Below the pieces are notes generated by a model that searched no databases, had not been told where the DNA came from, and worked only from the letters and a program-made list of their open reading frames with translations. 50,596 nt of DNA from contig NZ_SMKQ01000044.1 in NCBI RefSeq assembly GCF_004348995.1, forward strand, positions 1-50,596. The letters run 5' to 3'. Below, piece after piece: positions 8,247 to 19,562 of this stretch (positions are counted from its first letter, which is position 1; the number at the start of each line of letters is the position of its first letter). The DNA comes from Nonomuraea terrae. Lineage in GTDB: Bacteria; Actinomycetota; Actinomycetes; Streptosporangiales; Streptosporangiaceae. A program made the translations under genes and the position numbers.

Positions 8247-8290
8247 CCCCTCCCGTCCTCACCTCGGGCGGGAGGGGCTTCTCCCTTTAC
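8247..8290 (+). terminator. Terminator after the hydratase gene
   Basis: CCCCTCCCG (8247-8255) pairs with CGGGAGGGG (8269-8277), a 9-bp stem with a 13-nt loop, followed by a pyrimidine-rich tail (CTTCTCCCTTT). It starts 6 nt after the stop codon. Confidence 0.75.
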
Positions 8291-8350
8291 ACGCGCTTAC
8301 GTCTTCCTGGTTACGGTAAAGAAAGAGAAGACGACCTACCGGGAGAGCGC

Positions 8351-8989
8351 ATGGGCGACTATTCGGGTTCGAGGTTCAGGCGTGGCGCCGGAGCCCTCCT
8401 GTCCGGCGCGGTCAGCGCGTTCATCATCGTGGTCGCCATGCTGGCGGTGATGTGGATCGTCGAGGTCGTCGACTTCCTCATCACCCCCTACGACACCAGC
8501 TTCGGCCTGCTCGACCGGCAGTTCGGCATCGTGGGGTGGGACGGCGACGGCCTCATCGGCATCGTCTTCGCGCCGTTCCTGCACGGCGGCTTCGGCCACC
8601 TCATGGCCAACTCCGTGCCGCTGCTGATCCTGGGCTTCCTCGCGGGGTTGCGCGACGTCGGCAAGTTCCTCTGGGCGACCGTGCTGATCATCTTCATCGG
8701 CGGCTTCGGCACGTGGCTCACCACGCCTGACAACGTCGTGACGGTCGGGGCCAGCGGGCTGGTGTTCGGCTACTTCGGCTTCATCCTGTCCCGCGGCCTG
8801 TTCGACCGCCGGCTGCTCGACATCGCGATCGCCGTCGGCGTCGGCGTCGCCTACTGGGGCATCCTGGCGGGCCTGCTGCCCAACCAGCAGGGCATCTCGT
8901 GGCAGGGCCACCTGTTCGGCCTCATCGGCGGCGTGGTGGCCGGCTGGGTGCTGCGCCGCAGGCGCCCCGCCGTCACCGCCCCGTACTAG
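8351..8989 (+). CDS. Rhomboid-family intramembrane serine protease
   Basis: 212 residues with about six membrane helices. The catalytic Ser135 is in GASG and the catalytic His187 in SWQGHLFG; HGGFGHLMAN (78-87) supplies the conserved His and Asn of the oxyanion region. These enzymes cleave membrane proteins within the bilayer; the substrate is unknown. GGGAGAG lies 4 nt before the ATG. Its 3' end overlaps the convergent TetR gene by 17 nt. Confidence 0.9.
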   Translation: MGDYSGSRFRRGAGALLSGAVSAFIIVVAMLAVMWIVEVVDFLITPYDTSFGLLDRQFGIVGWDGDGLIGIVFAPFLHGGFGHLMANSVPLLILGFLAGLRDVGKFLWATVLIIFIGGFGTWLTTPDNVVTVGASGLVFGYFGFILSRGLFDRRLLDIAIAVGVGVAYWGILAGLLPNQQGISWQGHLFGLIGGVVAGWVLRRRRPAVTAPY

Positions 8990-9611
8990 GGCTGGGGCGG
9001 CGGAACGTGCCGTGCCAGTGCGCCAGTGCGGTCTCCCTGGCGACCGCCGCGTCCTCGGCGCTGTCGCCGTCCGCGATGTGCTGCGACAGGACGGCGAAGC
9101 CGCCGAAGACGACGACCCTGGCGGCGACCTCGGGATCGACGTCCGGCCCCAGCAGGCCGTCGCGCTGGTCCGCGCGTAGTCGTTCGGCCATCGCCGTGCG
9201 GAAGCGGCTGAGCTGCGCGTTCCAGTAGGCGCGGACGGCCGGATCGTACGCGGCCGCCTCGTTGATCGCCCCGAGCAGCGCGCGGTTCTCCCGGTACAGG
9301 GCGATGACCTCCTCGTAGGCGCGTGCGAGGCCCTCCCAGTCCGCGTCCGGCCCCGCCTGCCAGCGGGAGACGATGTCGAAGGACTTCTGCTTGAAGGAGG
9401 CGGCGAGCTGCAGCAACAGCTCGCTCTTGTCCTTGAAGTGCATGTAGAACGAGGACCTGGCCACTTTCGCCTCGGCGGCGATGCGCTGCACGCCCAACTC
9501 GGTGAAGCCGACGCCCTCGGTCAGCAGACGCTGAGTGGTGGCCAGCAGTCTGGCTCGTACCGCGGTGCGGTCTTCCTCACTCTTGGGGGGACGCCGGGTG
9601 ATCGAGGGCAT
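8973..9611 (-). CDS. TetR-family transcriptional regulator
   Basis: 212 residues from the ATG at 9611 (AAGGAG 7 nt upstream). The N-terminal HTH is clear: LGVQRIAAEAKVARSSFYMHF followed by KDKSELLLQL. The C-terminal ligand domain is helical and not diagnostic. It lies 32 nt downstream of the aldehyde dehydrogenase gene in the same operon, so it probably controls that operon, itself included, through the repeats at 11143-11173. The inducer is unknown; an aldehyde or its precursor alcohol is plausible. Confidence 0.9.
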   Translation of the reverse strand: MPSITRRPPKSEEDRTAVRARLLATTQRLLTEGVGFTELGVQRIAAEAKVARSSFYMHFKDKSELLLQLAASFKQKSFDIVSRWQAGPDADWEGLARAYEEVIALYRENRALLGAINEAAAYDPAVRAYWNAQLSRFRTAMAERLRADQRDGLLGPDVDPEVAARVVVFGGFAVLSQHIADGDSAEDAAVARETALAHWHGTFRRPSPSTGR

Positions 9612-9643
9612 CTCATGCTCCTTCGCTCGTCTGGTCGGGGGGA

Positions 9644-11068
9644 TCAGCGGGCCTGGTGAATGAGGTGGAACTCGGTGAAGCCCTTCAGGCCCCACCGGCC
9701 GCTCTCCACACCGATGCCGCTCCACTTCACGCCGGCGAACGGCTCGTCGAGGCTCCGCGCGGTGTGGGTGTTCACCCACGTCGTGCCCGCCTCCAGCCGC
9801 TCGGCCACCGCCGCCGCCCGCTCGAGGTCCTCGCCCCAGACGGAGCTGCCGAGGCCGAAGTGGGTCGCGTTGGCCCGGGCCACCGCGTCGTCCAGGTCAC
9901 GGTAGCCGATGACGGGCAGGGCCGGGCCGAACTGCTCTTCGTCGACGATTCGCACGCCGTCGCCGAGGTCGGTCAGGATCGTGGGCCGGTAGAAGTAGCC
10001 CTTGCCGTCGATCACGCCTCCGCCCGCGGCCACGGTGGCCCCGTGGCGGACGGCGTCGTCGACCAGCTCGGCGACCCGCTCCAGCTGGGGGCGGTTGTTG
10101 ACCGGGCCGAGCTCGGTGCCGGCGAGCGAGCCGTCGCCGACCTTCGCGTTGCGCGCCAGCTCGGCGAGCGCCTCGACGAGCGCGGGCCGCAGTGACTCGT
10201 GGGCGTACACCCGCTTGGGCGCCACGCACACCTGGCCGCTGTTGGAGAAGGCGCGGGGGAAGACGCCCTCGGCGACCCGGACGGGGTCGGCGCCCTCCAG
10301 CACGATCACCGGGTCGTTGCCGCCGAGTTCGAGGGTGGTGCGCTTCAGGTCGGCGGCCGCGGCGGCGGCGATGGCCTTGCCCGTCGCGATGGAGCCGGTG
10401 AAGCTGATCTTGCGGATGAGGGGGTGCGTCGTCATGGCCGCTCCCGCCTCGTTGCCGCCGCTGATGACGTTGAGCACACCGGCGGGCAGCACCTCCCGCA
10501 GGACCTCGCCGACCTTCAGCGAGGACAACGGCGTGAAGGGGGAGGGCTTGAGCACCACGGTGTTCCCCGCCGACAGCGCCGGCGCGATCTTCGCCCCCGC
10601 GAGGGTGAGGGGGAAGTTCCACGGGGCGATGACCGCGACGGGGCCGAGCGGGCGGCGTACGAGCTGGACGAAGGCGCTCTCGTCGTCACGCAGCACCTCC
10701 CGCGGCAGCTCCATGTCCGCGTAGTAGCGGAAGAACATGGCCGCCGTCTGCACCTCCCGCGCCGACTCGGCGAGAGGCTTGCCCTGCTCGGCGGTCAGGA
10801 TGGGCACGATCTCGTCCAAGGCGGCCAGCAGGGCGTCGGCGGCGGCGTTCAGCACCTCCCGGCGCGTCTTCGCATCGGAACGCCACGAGGGGTACGCCCG
10901 GGCGGCGGCCCGCACGGCCGCGTCCACGTCGGCCGCCGACGCGTCGGGCGCGGTGGCGAAGACCTCCCCGGTGGCGGGGTTCACCACGTCGAACGTCGCC
11001 GCCGTCGGATGGGCCTTCCCTCCGATGGTCGACGAGACAGAGACGGCAGCACTTTCGGAAACAGACAA
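9644..11068 (-). CDS. NAD(P)-dependent aldehyde dehydrogenase
   Basis: 474 residues. Oxidises an aldehyde to the carboxylic acid. Visible motifs: APWNFPL (148-154), the cofactor loop FTGSIATGK (223-231), general base Glu247 in LELGGND and nucleophile Cys281 in SGQVCVAPKR. The start is a TTG at 11068 with GGAG 6 nt upstream; the next residues, SVSESAAVS, have no better start. The length suits the family. First gene of an operon with tetR. The substrate cannot be deduced. Confidence 0.9.
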   Translation of the reverse strand: MSVSESAAVSVSSTIGGKAHPTAATFDVVNPATGEVFATAPDASAADVDAAVRAAARAYPSWRSDAKTRREVLNAAADALLAALDEIVPILTAEQGKPLAESAREVQTAAMFFRYYADMELPREVLRDDESAFVQLVRRPLGPVAVIAPWNFPLTLAGAKIAPALSAGNTVVLKPSPFTPLSSLKVGEVLREVLPAGVLNVISGGNEAGAAMTTHPLIRKISFTGSIATGKAIAAAAAADLKRTTLELGGNDPVIVLEGADPVRVAEGVFPRAFSNSGQVCVAPKRVYAHESLRPALVEALAELARNAKVGDGSLAGTELGPVNNRPQLERVAELVDDAVRHGATVAAGGGVIDGKGYFYRPTILTDLGDGVRIVDEEQFGPALPVIGYRDLDDAVARANATHFGLGSSVWGEDLERAAAVAERLEAGTTWVNTHTARSLDEPFAGVKWSGIGVESGRWGLKGFTEFHLIHQAR

Positions 11069-11142
11069 GGGTCACTCCACAAAAGGGTCGAGCCCGGCCG
11101 TGCTGACCAGGCATTCACCAGCGTAACCCCGATCGGGGACAT

Positions 11143-11173
11143 TTCGGACATGGTGTCCGACACACTGTCCGAA
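11143..11173 (-). promoter_or_regulatory. Probable TetR operator upstream of the aldehyde dehydrogenase operon
   Basis: TCGGACA-TGG-TGTCCGA (11144-11160) is a perfect 7-3-7 palindrome. The right half-site repeats at 11166-11172, so TTCGGACA (11143) and TGTCCGAA (ending 11173) also form an 8-bp outer inverted repeat. The cluster lies 75-105 nt upstream of the aldehyde dehydrogenase start, where a promoter is expected. That is the layout expected if the operon's own TetR binds as two dimers. Confidence 0.65.
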
Positions 11174-11183
11174 CGGCGGCGCG

Positions 11184-11210
11184 AAAAAAGGGCGACCAGA
11201 GGCCGCCCTT
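11184..11210 (-). terminator. Intrinsic terminator of serC
   Basis: Read on the minus strand, AAGGGCG and CGCCCTT form a 7-bp stem with a 9-nt loop followed by a run of T. It lies 18 nt after the serC stop. One of the few classic U-tailed terminators in the window. Confidence 0.85.
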
Positions 11211-11228
11211 GGGATGGATGGAAGGTGT

Positions 11229-13575
<2,347 letters not shown>

Positions 13576-13806
13576 ACTCGGCCGCCTCCCTTTCCTGCCA
13601 TGTTTCGGCAATGCGATGCCTTGATGTCGAGATACCGGCGGGTCAATTTAACCCCGTACCAGGTGGTGCTCGGTCTCCGGACCCGCCGTTGAGCGGAAAC
13701 CGCTGGTAGGCGAGATGCGCCGGGCGCCGGATCACGGCTGCCCTGGCGACCCGCTGGAGGCGGCCCGCATGAGATCCGCCACACGAGCGCGCAAGAATAC
13801 CGTTTT

Positions 13807-14460
13807 GTGGATGCCACCCCGCGCCCGCCCTTGCTGGCGGCGCTTCGCCGTACGTACGAGGGCGAGCCGCTGCTCGAAGCCGACCTCGCGCCCGATCCGA
13901 TCACGCAGTTCGCCGTCTGGTTCCAGGAGGCGCTCGACGCCGGCCTGCCGGAGCCCAACGCCATGATCCTGGCCACCGCCTCGGCCGGAGGCCGTCCGAG
14001 CGCGCGTACGGTGCTGCTGAAGGGTTACGACGAACGCGGCTTCGTCTTCTACACCAACTACGAGTCCCGCAAGGGCCGCGACCTGGCCGAGAACCCCCGG
14101 GCGTCGCTGCTGTTCCCCTGGCACCCGCTACGCCGCCAGGTGCGCGTGGAAGGCACCGTGGCGCGCGTCTCGCACGAGGAGTCCGCCGCGTACTTCGAGT
14201 CCCGTCCGTACGGCTCCCGCATCGGGGCCTGGGCCTCGCGGCAGTCGGCCGTCGTGCGCTCACGCGAGGAGCTGGACGCCCGTTACGCGGAGCTGGCGGC
14301 CCGGTGGCCGGAGAATCCGCCGGTGCCCGACTTCTGGGGCGGTTTCCGGGTGACGCCAATCGAGATGGAGTTCTGGCAGGGGCAGCTCGACCGGATGCAC
14401 GACAGGCTCCGCTACCGGCGTACCCGACCCGGATGGGTTTTGGAAAGGCTTGCCCCTTAA
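13807..14460 (+). CDS. pdxH: Pyridoxamine 5'-phosphate oxidase
   Basis: 217 residues from GTG. FMN enzyme that makes pyridoxal 5'-phosphate from pyridoxine or pyridoxamine phosphate. Family motifs: [35 protein letters not shown] split over residues 60-85, the dimer/FMN segment [12 protein letters not shown], and a C-terminus rich in the substrate-binding pattern [16 protein letters not shown]. It ends inside the start region of the MFS gene (11-nt overlap), suggesting coupled translation. Confidence 0.93.
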   Translation: MDATPRPPLLAALRRTYEGEPLLEADLAPDPITQFAVWFQEALDAGLPEPNAMILATASAGGRPSARTVLLKGYDERGFVFYTNYESRKGRDLAENPRASLLFPWHPLRRQVRVEGTVARVSHEESAAYFESRPYGSRIGAWASRQSAVVRSREELDARYAELAARWPENPPVPDFWGGFRVTPIEMEFWQGQLDRMHDRLRYRRTRPGWVLERLAP

Positions 14461-15724
14461 TCTGCTGCGAGTGGCATTTGGCGAGCTGGTCAAGCGGCAT
14501 CTGGTGGACACGCGTCCACTCGGCGTTGCCGCGTTCCGGCGCATCTGGCTCGGGCAGACCGTTTCGAACATCGGCGTCGGCGTCACCGTCGTCGCCGTCG
14601 GGCAGCAGGTCTGGGAGCTGACCCACTCCTCCTTCTACGTCGGCCTGCTCGGCATGGCCAGCTTCATCCCGCTGATCGTCTTCGGCCTGTGGGGCGGGGC
14701 CGTCGCCGACGCCGTGGACCGGCGCAAGCTGCTGCTCGTCGGCTCGCTGATCGCCTGGGGCTCCACCGTGTTCATCCTCGTCCAGGCACTGGTCGGGCTG
14801 GACAACGTCTGGCTGATCTTCGCCGCGGTCGCGCTCAACTCCACCGGCTTCGCGATCACCGGCCCGACCAGGGGCGCGATCATCCCGAGGATCCTCACGC
14901 CGGAGCTGGTGCCCGCCGCCAACGCGCTCAACTCGCTGGTCTACAGCATCGGCGCGGTCGCGGGGCCGATGATCGGCGCGGTCGCCCTGGCGAACGGCGG
15001 CTTCGCGGCCGCGTACGGAGTGGACGCCCTGCTCTTCACCGCGAGCCTCTACGCGGCCCTCAGGCTGCCCTCACTGCCCCCGCTGGGCGAGGTGAGACGT
15101 CCGGGCGCCAGGGCCGTGGCGGAGGGCCTCAGATTCATCGCAGGGAGCCCGGTGCTGATGATGTCGTTCGTGGTGGACATCATCGCGATGGTGTTCGCCA
15201 TGCCGCGGGCGCTCTTCCCCGAGCTGACCGAGGTCAGCTTCGGCGGCTCCCCGGTCGCCCTCGGCTGGCTGAACGCCGCCATGGCCATCGGCTCCGTCGT
15301 CGGCGCGCTCTTCTCCGGCTGGGTCAGCCGGGTCTCCCGTCAAGGGGTCGCCCTGGTCATCGTCATCACCGTCTGGGGCCTGGCCGTGGCCGCCGCGGGC
15401 CTGGCCGACAGCCTGTGGCTCGTGGTCACGTTCCTGGCCGTCGGCGGCGTCGCCGACGTGATCTCCTCGGTGTGGCGGCAGTCGATCCTGCAGCTGTACG
15501 CGCCCGACGAGATGCGCGGGCGGCTCCAGGGCGTCTTCACGGTGGTCGTGGCCGGCGGGCCGCGCCTCGGCGAACTGCGCGCCGGGGCCACCGCGACGAT
15601 GTTCGGGCTGAGCGGCGCGTGGGTGGGCGGCGGCATCGCCTGCGCCATCACGGTGATCGCGGTCGGACTGTCGGTGAGCGGCTTCCGCAACTTCCGCGCC
15701 CACCAGTCCACCGCGCCGCGCTAG
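14450..15724 (+). CDS. MFS transporter (multidrug/siderophore-exporter type)
   Basis: 424 residues with about 12 membrane helices. The segment between helices 2 and 3 ([17 protein letters not shown]) is the conserved MFS loop with Asp and basic residues. It resembles the EntS-like MFS_3 exporter group. A TTG at 14450 overlapping pdxH, just after GGAAAGG, is used as the start; GTG 14471 is an alternative. The N-terminus [21 protein letters not shown] is typical for the group. No siderophore genes are near and the substrate is unknown. Confidence 0.85.
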   Translation: MPLNLLRVAFGELVKRHLVDTRPLGVAAFRRIWLGQTVSNIGVGVTVVAVGQQVWELTHSSFYVGLLGMASFIPLIVFGLWGGAVADAVDRRKLLLVGSLIAWGSTVFILVQALVGLDNVWLIFAAVALNSTGFAITGPTRGAIIPRILTPELVPAANALNSLVYSIGAVAGPMIGAVALANGGFAAAYGVDALLFTASLYAALRLPSLPPLGEVRRPGARAVAEGLRFIAGSPVLMMSFVVDIIAMVFAMPRALFPELTEVSFGGSPVALGWLNAAMAIGSVVGALFSGWVSRVSRQGVALVIVITVWGLAVAAAGLADSLWLVVTFLAVGGVADVISSVWRQSILQLYAPDEMRGRLQGVFTVVVAGGPRLGELRAGATATMFGLSGAWVGGGIACAITVIAVGLSVSGFRNFRAHQSTAPR

Positions 15725-15730
15725 CCGCCG

Positions 15731-15786
15731 CCTCACGCGGCCCGCGCCTCACGCGGCTTCGCGGCCCGCGCCTCACGCGGCCCGCG
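15731..15786. repeat. Short tandem repeat at the junction of convergent genes
   Basis: CCTCACGCGG occurs at 15731, 15747 and 15771, each followed (directly or after an 8-nt insert) by CCCGCG, giving units of 16, 24 and 16 nt. The third unit encodes the last Ala-Arg residues of UdgX. It looks like slippage-generated GC-rich sequence; a transcription-stop role for the two convergent genes is possible. Confidence 0.6.
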
Positions 15787-16390
15787 CCGCCGCCTGAAGG
15801 TCGGCGAGGAAGCCCTCGTACGCGTCCTCCCTGTCGGGCGCGCGCAGCACCGCGGACGGATGCACGGTCGCCACCGCCAGCGCCTCACCGAGCGGCACCG
15901 GCTCACCCCGGTGCCGCGTCACCCGGAACTCGGGCCCGAGCAGCGACCTGGCCGCCGTCGCGCCGAGCACCACGACGACCTCGGGCTGCACGACGGCCAG
16001 CTCCGCGTCGAGCCACGGGCGGCAGGCGGTGATCTCGGCGGCCGTCGGCTTCTGGTGGATGCGCCGCTTGCCCCGGGGCGTGAAGGAGAAGTGTTTGACC
16101 GCGTTCGTCACATAGACGTCCTCGCGCGCGATGCCGGCCTCCTCCAGCCCGCGGTCGAGCACGCGTCCGGCCGGTCCGACGAACGGATGCCCCTCGATGT
16201 CCTCCCGGTCGCCGGGCTGCTCACCCACGAGCATGAACGTGGCATGCCCAGGGCCCTCGCCGAAGACCGTCTGAGTGGCGTTGCGAAACAAGTCACAGCC
16301 TTCGCAGCCGGCCGCCGCCGAGCGCAGCGCGTCCAGGTCGAGCCGGTCGGGAAGGAACTTCGCGGCTCCGTTGTTGCCCTTGTCAGCCAT
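15773..16390 (-). CDS. udgX: UdgX-type uracil-DNA glycosylase/uracil-DNA binding protein
   Basis: 205 residues of the uracil-DNA glycosylase superfamily. Motif A is GEQPGDRED (56-64) and motif B HPSAVLR (177-183). The insertion KRRIH (108-112) is diagnostic of UdgX, in which the His (here His112) becomes covalently linked to the sugar of the uracil-containing site, so the protein stays bound to DNA instead of turning over. Cys29, Cys32 and Cys123 are candidate Fe-S ligands; the family 4 VKC cysteine is His100 here. It is convergent with the MFS gene and divergent from ideR. Confidence 0.9.
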   Translation of the reverse strand: MADKGNNGAAKFLPDRLDLDALRSAAAGCEGCDLFRNATQTVFGEGPGHATFMLVGEQPGDREDIEGHPFVGPAGRVLDRGLEEAGIAREDVYVTNAVKHFSFTPRGKRRIHQKPTAAEITACRPWLDAELAVVQPEVVVVLGATAARSLLGPEFRVTRHRGEPVPLGEALAVATVHPSAVLRAPDREDAYEGFLADLQAAARAA

Positions 16391-16492
16391 CGTCGGTCGT
16401 TTCTCCCACTAGGGTTCGTGTGACTTCTGTGCCCGCAGCGGACGGGCCCAGTCCCCGCTACGACCGCGTAACATTCAGTTGGGAGGACTGCC

Positions 16493-17200
16493 TTGACCGC
16501 ACACGGCCTGATCGACACCACGGAGATGTATCTCCGCACGATTTACGAGCTCGAAGAGGAGGGCATCGTCCCCCTTCGTGCCCGCATCGCCGAGCGCCTC
16601 CAGCAGAGCGGCCCCACTGTCAGTCAGACCGTCGCCCGCATGGAGCGCGACGGTCTCGTCCGTGTCGAGGGCGACCGGCACCTGTCGATGACCGACCTCG
16701 GGCGCACGCTGGCCACCCGCGTGATGCGCAAGCACCGTCTCGCCGAATGCCTGCTCATCCAGGTCATCGGGCTGCCCTGGGAAGAGGTGCACATCGAGGC
16801 GTGCCGCTGGGAGCACGTCATGTCCGACTCCGTCGAGGCGCGGCTGGTGACGCTGCTCGACAACCCCACCGCCTGCCCCCATGGCAACCCCATCCCCGGG
16901 CTCGGTGAGCTGGGGGGCCAGGAGCCGGCCGAGGGCGGTGCCGACGACGCGCTGGAGACCATGTCCGACCTGGCGGGCCCGCGTGACACCGCTGTGGTCG
17001 TGCGGCGAATTAGCGAACAAGTGCAAAGCGATCCCGCTGTGATGCTTAAACTCAAGCAAGTTGGGATACAACCCGGACGCGAGGTGACGCTCGCGGCGAG
17101 CGACGACGGTGTGCGGGTGACAGGTGACGGTGACGCAAGAGACAATCCCGCGGAGCTTCCGCGTGATGTCGCGGCGCACGTATTTGTCTCCAAGCGCTGA
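16493..17200 (+). CDS. ideR: Iron-dependent repressor, DtxR/IdeR family
   Basis: 235 residues from TTG with GGGAGG 6 nt upstream. Winged-helix DNA-binding domain (PLRARIAERLQQSGPTVSQ), dimerisation/metal domain, and C-terminal SH3-like domain. Both metal sites are intact, numbered two higher than in DtxR: Met12, Cys104, Glu107, His108, and His81, Glu85, His100. The match to mycobacterial IdeR is close throughout the first 130 residues (TTEMYLRTIYELEEEG). It represses iron uptake genes when Fe2+ is plentiful. Transcribed alone. Confidence 0.95.
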   Translation: MTAHGLIDTTEMYLRTIYELEEEGIVPLRARIAERLQQSGPTVSQTVARMERDGLVRVEGDRHLSMTDLGRTLATRVMRKHRLAECLLIQVIGLPWEEVHIEACRWEHVMSDSVEARLVTLLDNPTACPHGNPIPGLGELGGQEPAEGGADDALETMSDLAGPRDTAVVVRRISEQVQSDPAVMLKLKQVGIQPGREVTLAASDDGVRVTGDGDARDNPAELPRDVAAHVFVSKR

Positions 17201-17323
17201 CGCGCGCGCAGCTGCTTGGTTGAATCCCCCTTGGGAGCCCCTCCACTCTCCCCTGGCCAAGACTGTTGCAGGAGCGCCCGTGGTCCGCTGTGCACACATG
17301 CCACCTCGAGGAGTGGTCTCCGG

Positions 17324-19546
17324 ATGAAGCGTTGGGGGGAGCTTTCCCAGGAGGCGGCCGATCATCTCGCTGCCGGGTCGGTGCTCGACTACGCCGAGAT
17401 GGCGGTGGTCGTCACCGACCGCTTCAGCAACCTCCTCTACTGGAATCCGTTCGCCGAGAAGCTGTTCGGCCGGCAGGGCGCGTCGGCCGCGCGTGAGACG
17501 TCCACCCTGTCCCTCGGGATCATGGAGAAGGACCACCCGCTCGCCATCGAGCTGGCCAAACACGTGCTCAAGGGCGGCGTGTGGGAGGGCACGTTCGACG
17601 TCCGCCGCGACGACGGCACCATCGTCTACGTCCGCGCCCAGGCCGTGCCGCTGCGTCACACGTCGGGGTCGGTCACCGGCATCGTGATCATGGCGCGCGA
17701 GGCGCTGCGCAGCAACGAACGCGAGAAAGACCGCTTCGGCCTGCTGGAGCGCATCGGCGAGCGGCTGGCCGGCTCCCTCTACGTCGAAGAGACGCTCAAG
17801 CGGGTCGCCGAGATGCTCGTCCCCCAGTTCGCCGACCACTGCTTCATCGAGCTGATGGAGGGTGACCGGCTCGTCCGCCGGGTCTCGCAGCACGTACAGG
17901 GATGGACGCCGCCGTCGGGAACATGGAAGCCGGTGGGGGCGGAGATCCGCTACCCCTCCGGCCACTACGCCGACACCGCCCTGCGCCGCCAGGAGACCAT
18001 CCTCGTCGAAGACTTCGCGGGCAGCCGCTACCCCCAGCCCCACGAGGGCAGCGCCCGGCTGTGCGGCGAGATCGGCATGACCTCGGCCATCGTGGCCCCG
18101 CTGCTCGTCCGCGGTGAGACGCTCGGCCTGATGTACCTCGGCCTGTCCAACCTCACCGACCGGCGCAGCCCCCACTACGACGCCTTCGACCGCGACTTCG
18201 TCGGCGCCATCGCCACCCGCGTCGCGCTCGCCATCGACAACGCGCTGCTGTTCGAAGAGGAGCGCCACACCGCCGAGTCGTTCCAGAAACACCTGCTGCC
18301 GCGCGCGCTGCCCCAGCTCGACGGCCTGCAGATCGCCGTGCGCTACTACCCGGCGGCCCCGCTCGCCTCCCACGGCCAGGGCATCCAGACCCAGGTCGGC
18401 GGCGACTGGTACGACGTGATCCCGCTGTCCGCCGGCCGCGTCGGCATCGTCATCGGCGACGTCGAGGGCCGGGGCGCCAAGGCGGCCGCCATCATGGGCC
18501 AGCTCAGGGCGGCCCTGCGGGCCTTCGCGCAGGACGACAAGTCCCCGGCCGACATCCTGGCCAGGCTCGACGAGTGGACCCGCATCATCGCCACCCCCGA
18601 GCAGGACGACAACGGCACAGAAGTCAGTATCCCGCCCATCGTGACCTGCCAGTACCTCGTCTACGACGCCTGGTCGCGGCAGCTGTCGTTCGCCAACGCC
18701 GGGCACGCCCCGCCGCTGCTGCTGGTCGACGGCCAGTGCGTCGAGCTCGACATCGAGGAGGTCGGCCAGCCGCTCGGGGTGCGCGCCAAGGGCCTGCACG
18801 CCGACCTGGTCTACAAGGAGGAGACGCGCACGCTGCCGCCGGGCGCCGCGCTGCTGCTCTACACCGACGGCCTGGTCGACCGGCGCCCCAGCCGCGACGG
18901 GCAGATGCCGAGCGAGGCCGAGACGCTCGGCGTGCTCTGCGAGAAGCTGGCCAAGATGTCCGACGCCGAGGTCGAGCGCATCGCCGACGCCGCCACCGTG
19001 GCCGTGCCCGGCGAGATCGACGACGACATGGCGATCCTCGTCGTCCGCTCCAGCGACGTCGACCTCGACGTGGAGGAGCGGACGTTCCCCGCCCAGCCGA
19101 TCATGGTGGGGGAGGCGCGGCGCATGGCCGCGGAGGCGTTCACGGGCTGGAACGTGCCTGAAGAACGCGCCGAGCTGGCCTGCCTGCTGGTCTCGGAGGT
19201 CGTGACCAACGTGGTGCTGCACGCGGCGAGCGCCGGGGTGCCGCGCCGGGAGCTGGTGATCGACGGGCCGCCGCTGCCGTTCGAGGACTCGTGGGACATG
19301 CCGGGCCTCGAAGACGACGTGGTCGGCGACAAGGAGTTCACCCTGCGGCTGCGCAGAGGCGAGGAGGCGGTCTGGGTCGAGGTGTTCGACCAGGACCTCC
19401 GGCTGCCCCGCATCCGCAGCGCGGGCGAGAACGACGAGGGCGGGCGCGGCCTCTACCTGGTCGACCAGCTGGCCCGTCGCTGGGGATCGCGTCCCACCAG
19501 GGAAGGCAAAGCCGTCTGGTTCGAGATTCCCACCCGCGGCAGATGA
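17324..19546 (+). CDS. PAS-GAF-PP2C (SpoIIE) phosphatase with C-terminal HATPase domain
   Basis: 740 residues. Order: PAS (about 15-120, LLYWNPFAEKLFG), GAF (about 140-300), PP2C/SpoIIE phosphatase (about 300-555, with VGGDWYDV, GDVEGRGAKAA, YTDGLVDR and DDDMAILVV metal-site motifs) and a GHKL kinase-like domain (about 580-740: SEVVTNVVLHA, then GGRGLYLVDQLA). Such fusions act in partner switching: the phosphatase activates a STAS anti-anti-sigma factor and the HATPase domain can bind it or phosphorylate it. An acidic insert of about 30 residues (DSWDMPGLEDDVVGD) splits the HATPase domain, which is unusual. The start follows GAGGAG. No sigma gene is adjacent. Confidence 0.9.
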   Translation: MKRWGELSQEAADHLAAGSVLDYAEMAVVVTDRFSNLLYWNPFAEKLFGRQGASAARETSTLSLGIMEKDHPLAIELAKHVLKGGVWEGTFDVRRDDGTIVYVRAQAVPLRHTSGSVTGIVIMAREALRSNEREKDRFGLLERIGERLAGSLYVEETLKRVAEMLVPQFADHCFIELMEGDRLVRRVSQHVQGWTPPSGTWKPVGAEIRYPSGHYADTALRRQETILVEDFAGSRYPQPHEGSARLCGEIGMTSAIVAPLLVRGETLGLMYLGLSNLTDRRSPHYDAFDRDFVGAIATRVALAIDNALLFEEERHTAESFQKHLLPRALPQLDGLQIAVRYYPAAPLASHGQGIQTQVGGDWYDVIPLSAGRVGIVIGDVEGRGAKAAAIMGQLRAALRAFAQDDKSPADILARLDEWTRIIATPEQDDNGTEVSIPPIVTCQYLVYDAWSRQLSFANAGHAPPLLLVDGQCVELDIEEVGQPLGVRAKGLHADLVYKEETRTLPPGAALLLYTDGLVDRRPSRDGQMPSEAETLGVLCEKLAKMSDAEVERIADAATVAVPGEIDDDMAILVVRSSDVDLDVEERTFPAQPIMVGEARRMAAEAFTGWNVPEERAELACLLVSEVVTNVVLHAASAGVPRRELVIDGPPLPFEDSWDMPGLEDDVVGDKEFTLRLRRGEEAVWVEVFDQDLRLPRIRSAGENDEGGRGLYLVDQLARRWGSRPTREGKAVWFEIPTRGR

Positions 19547-19562
19547 GTGGTTCACTGGCCGC

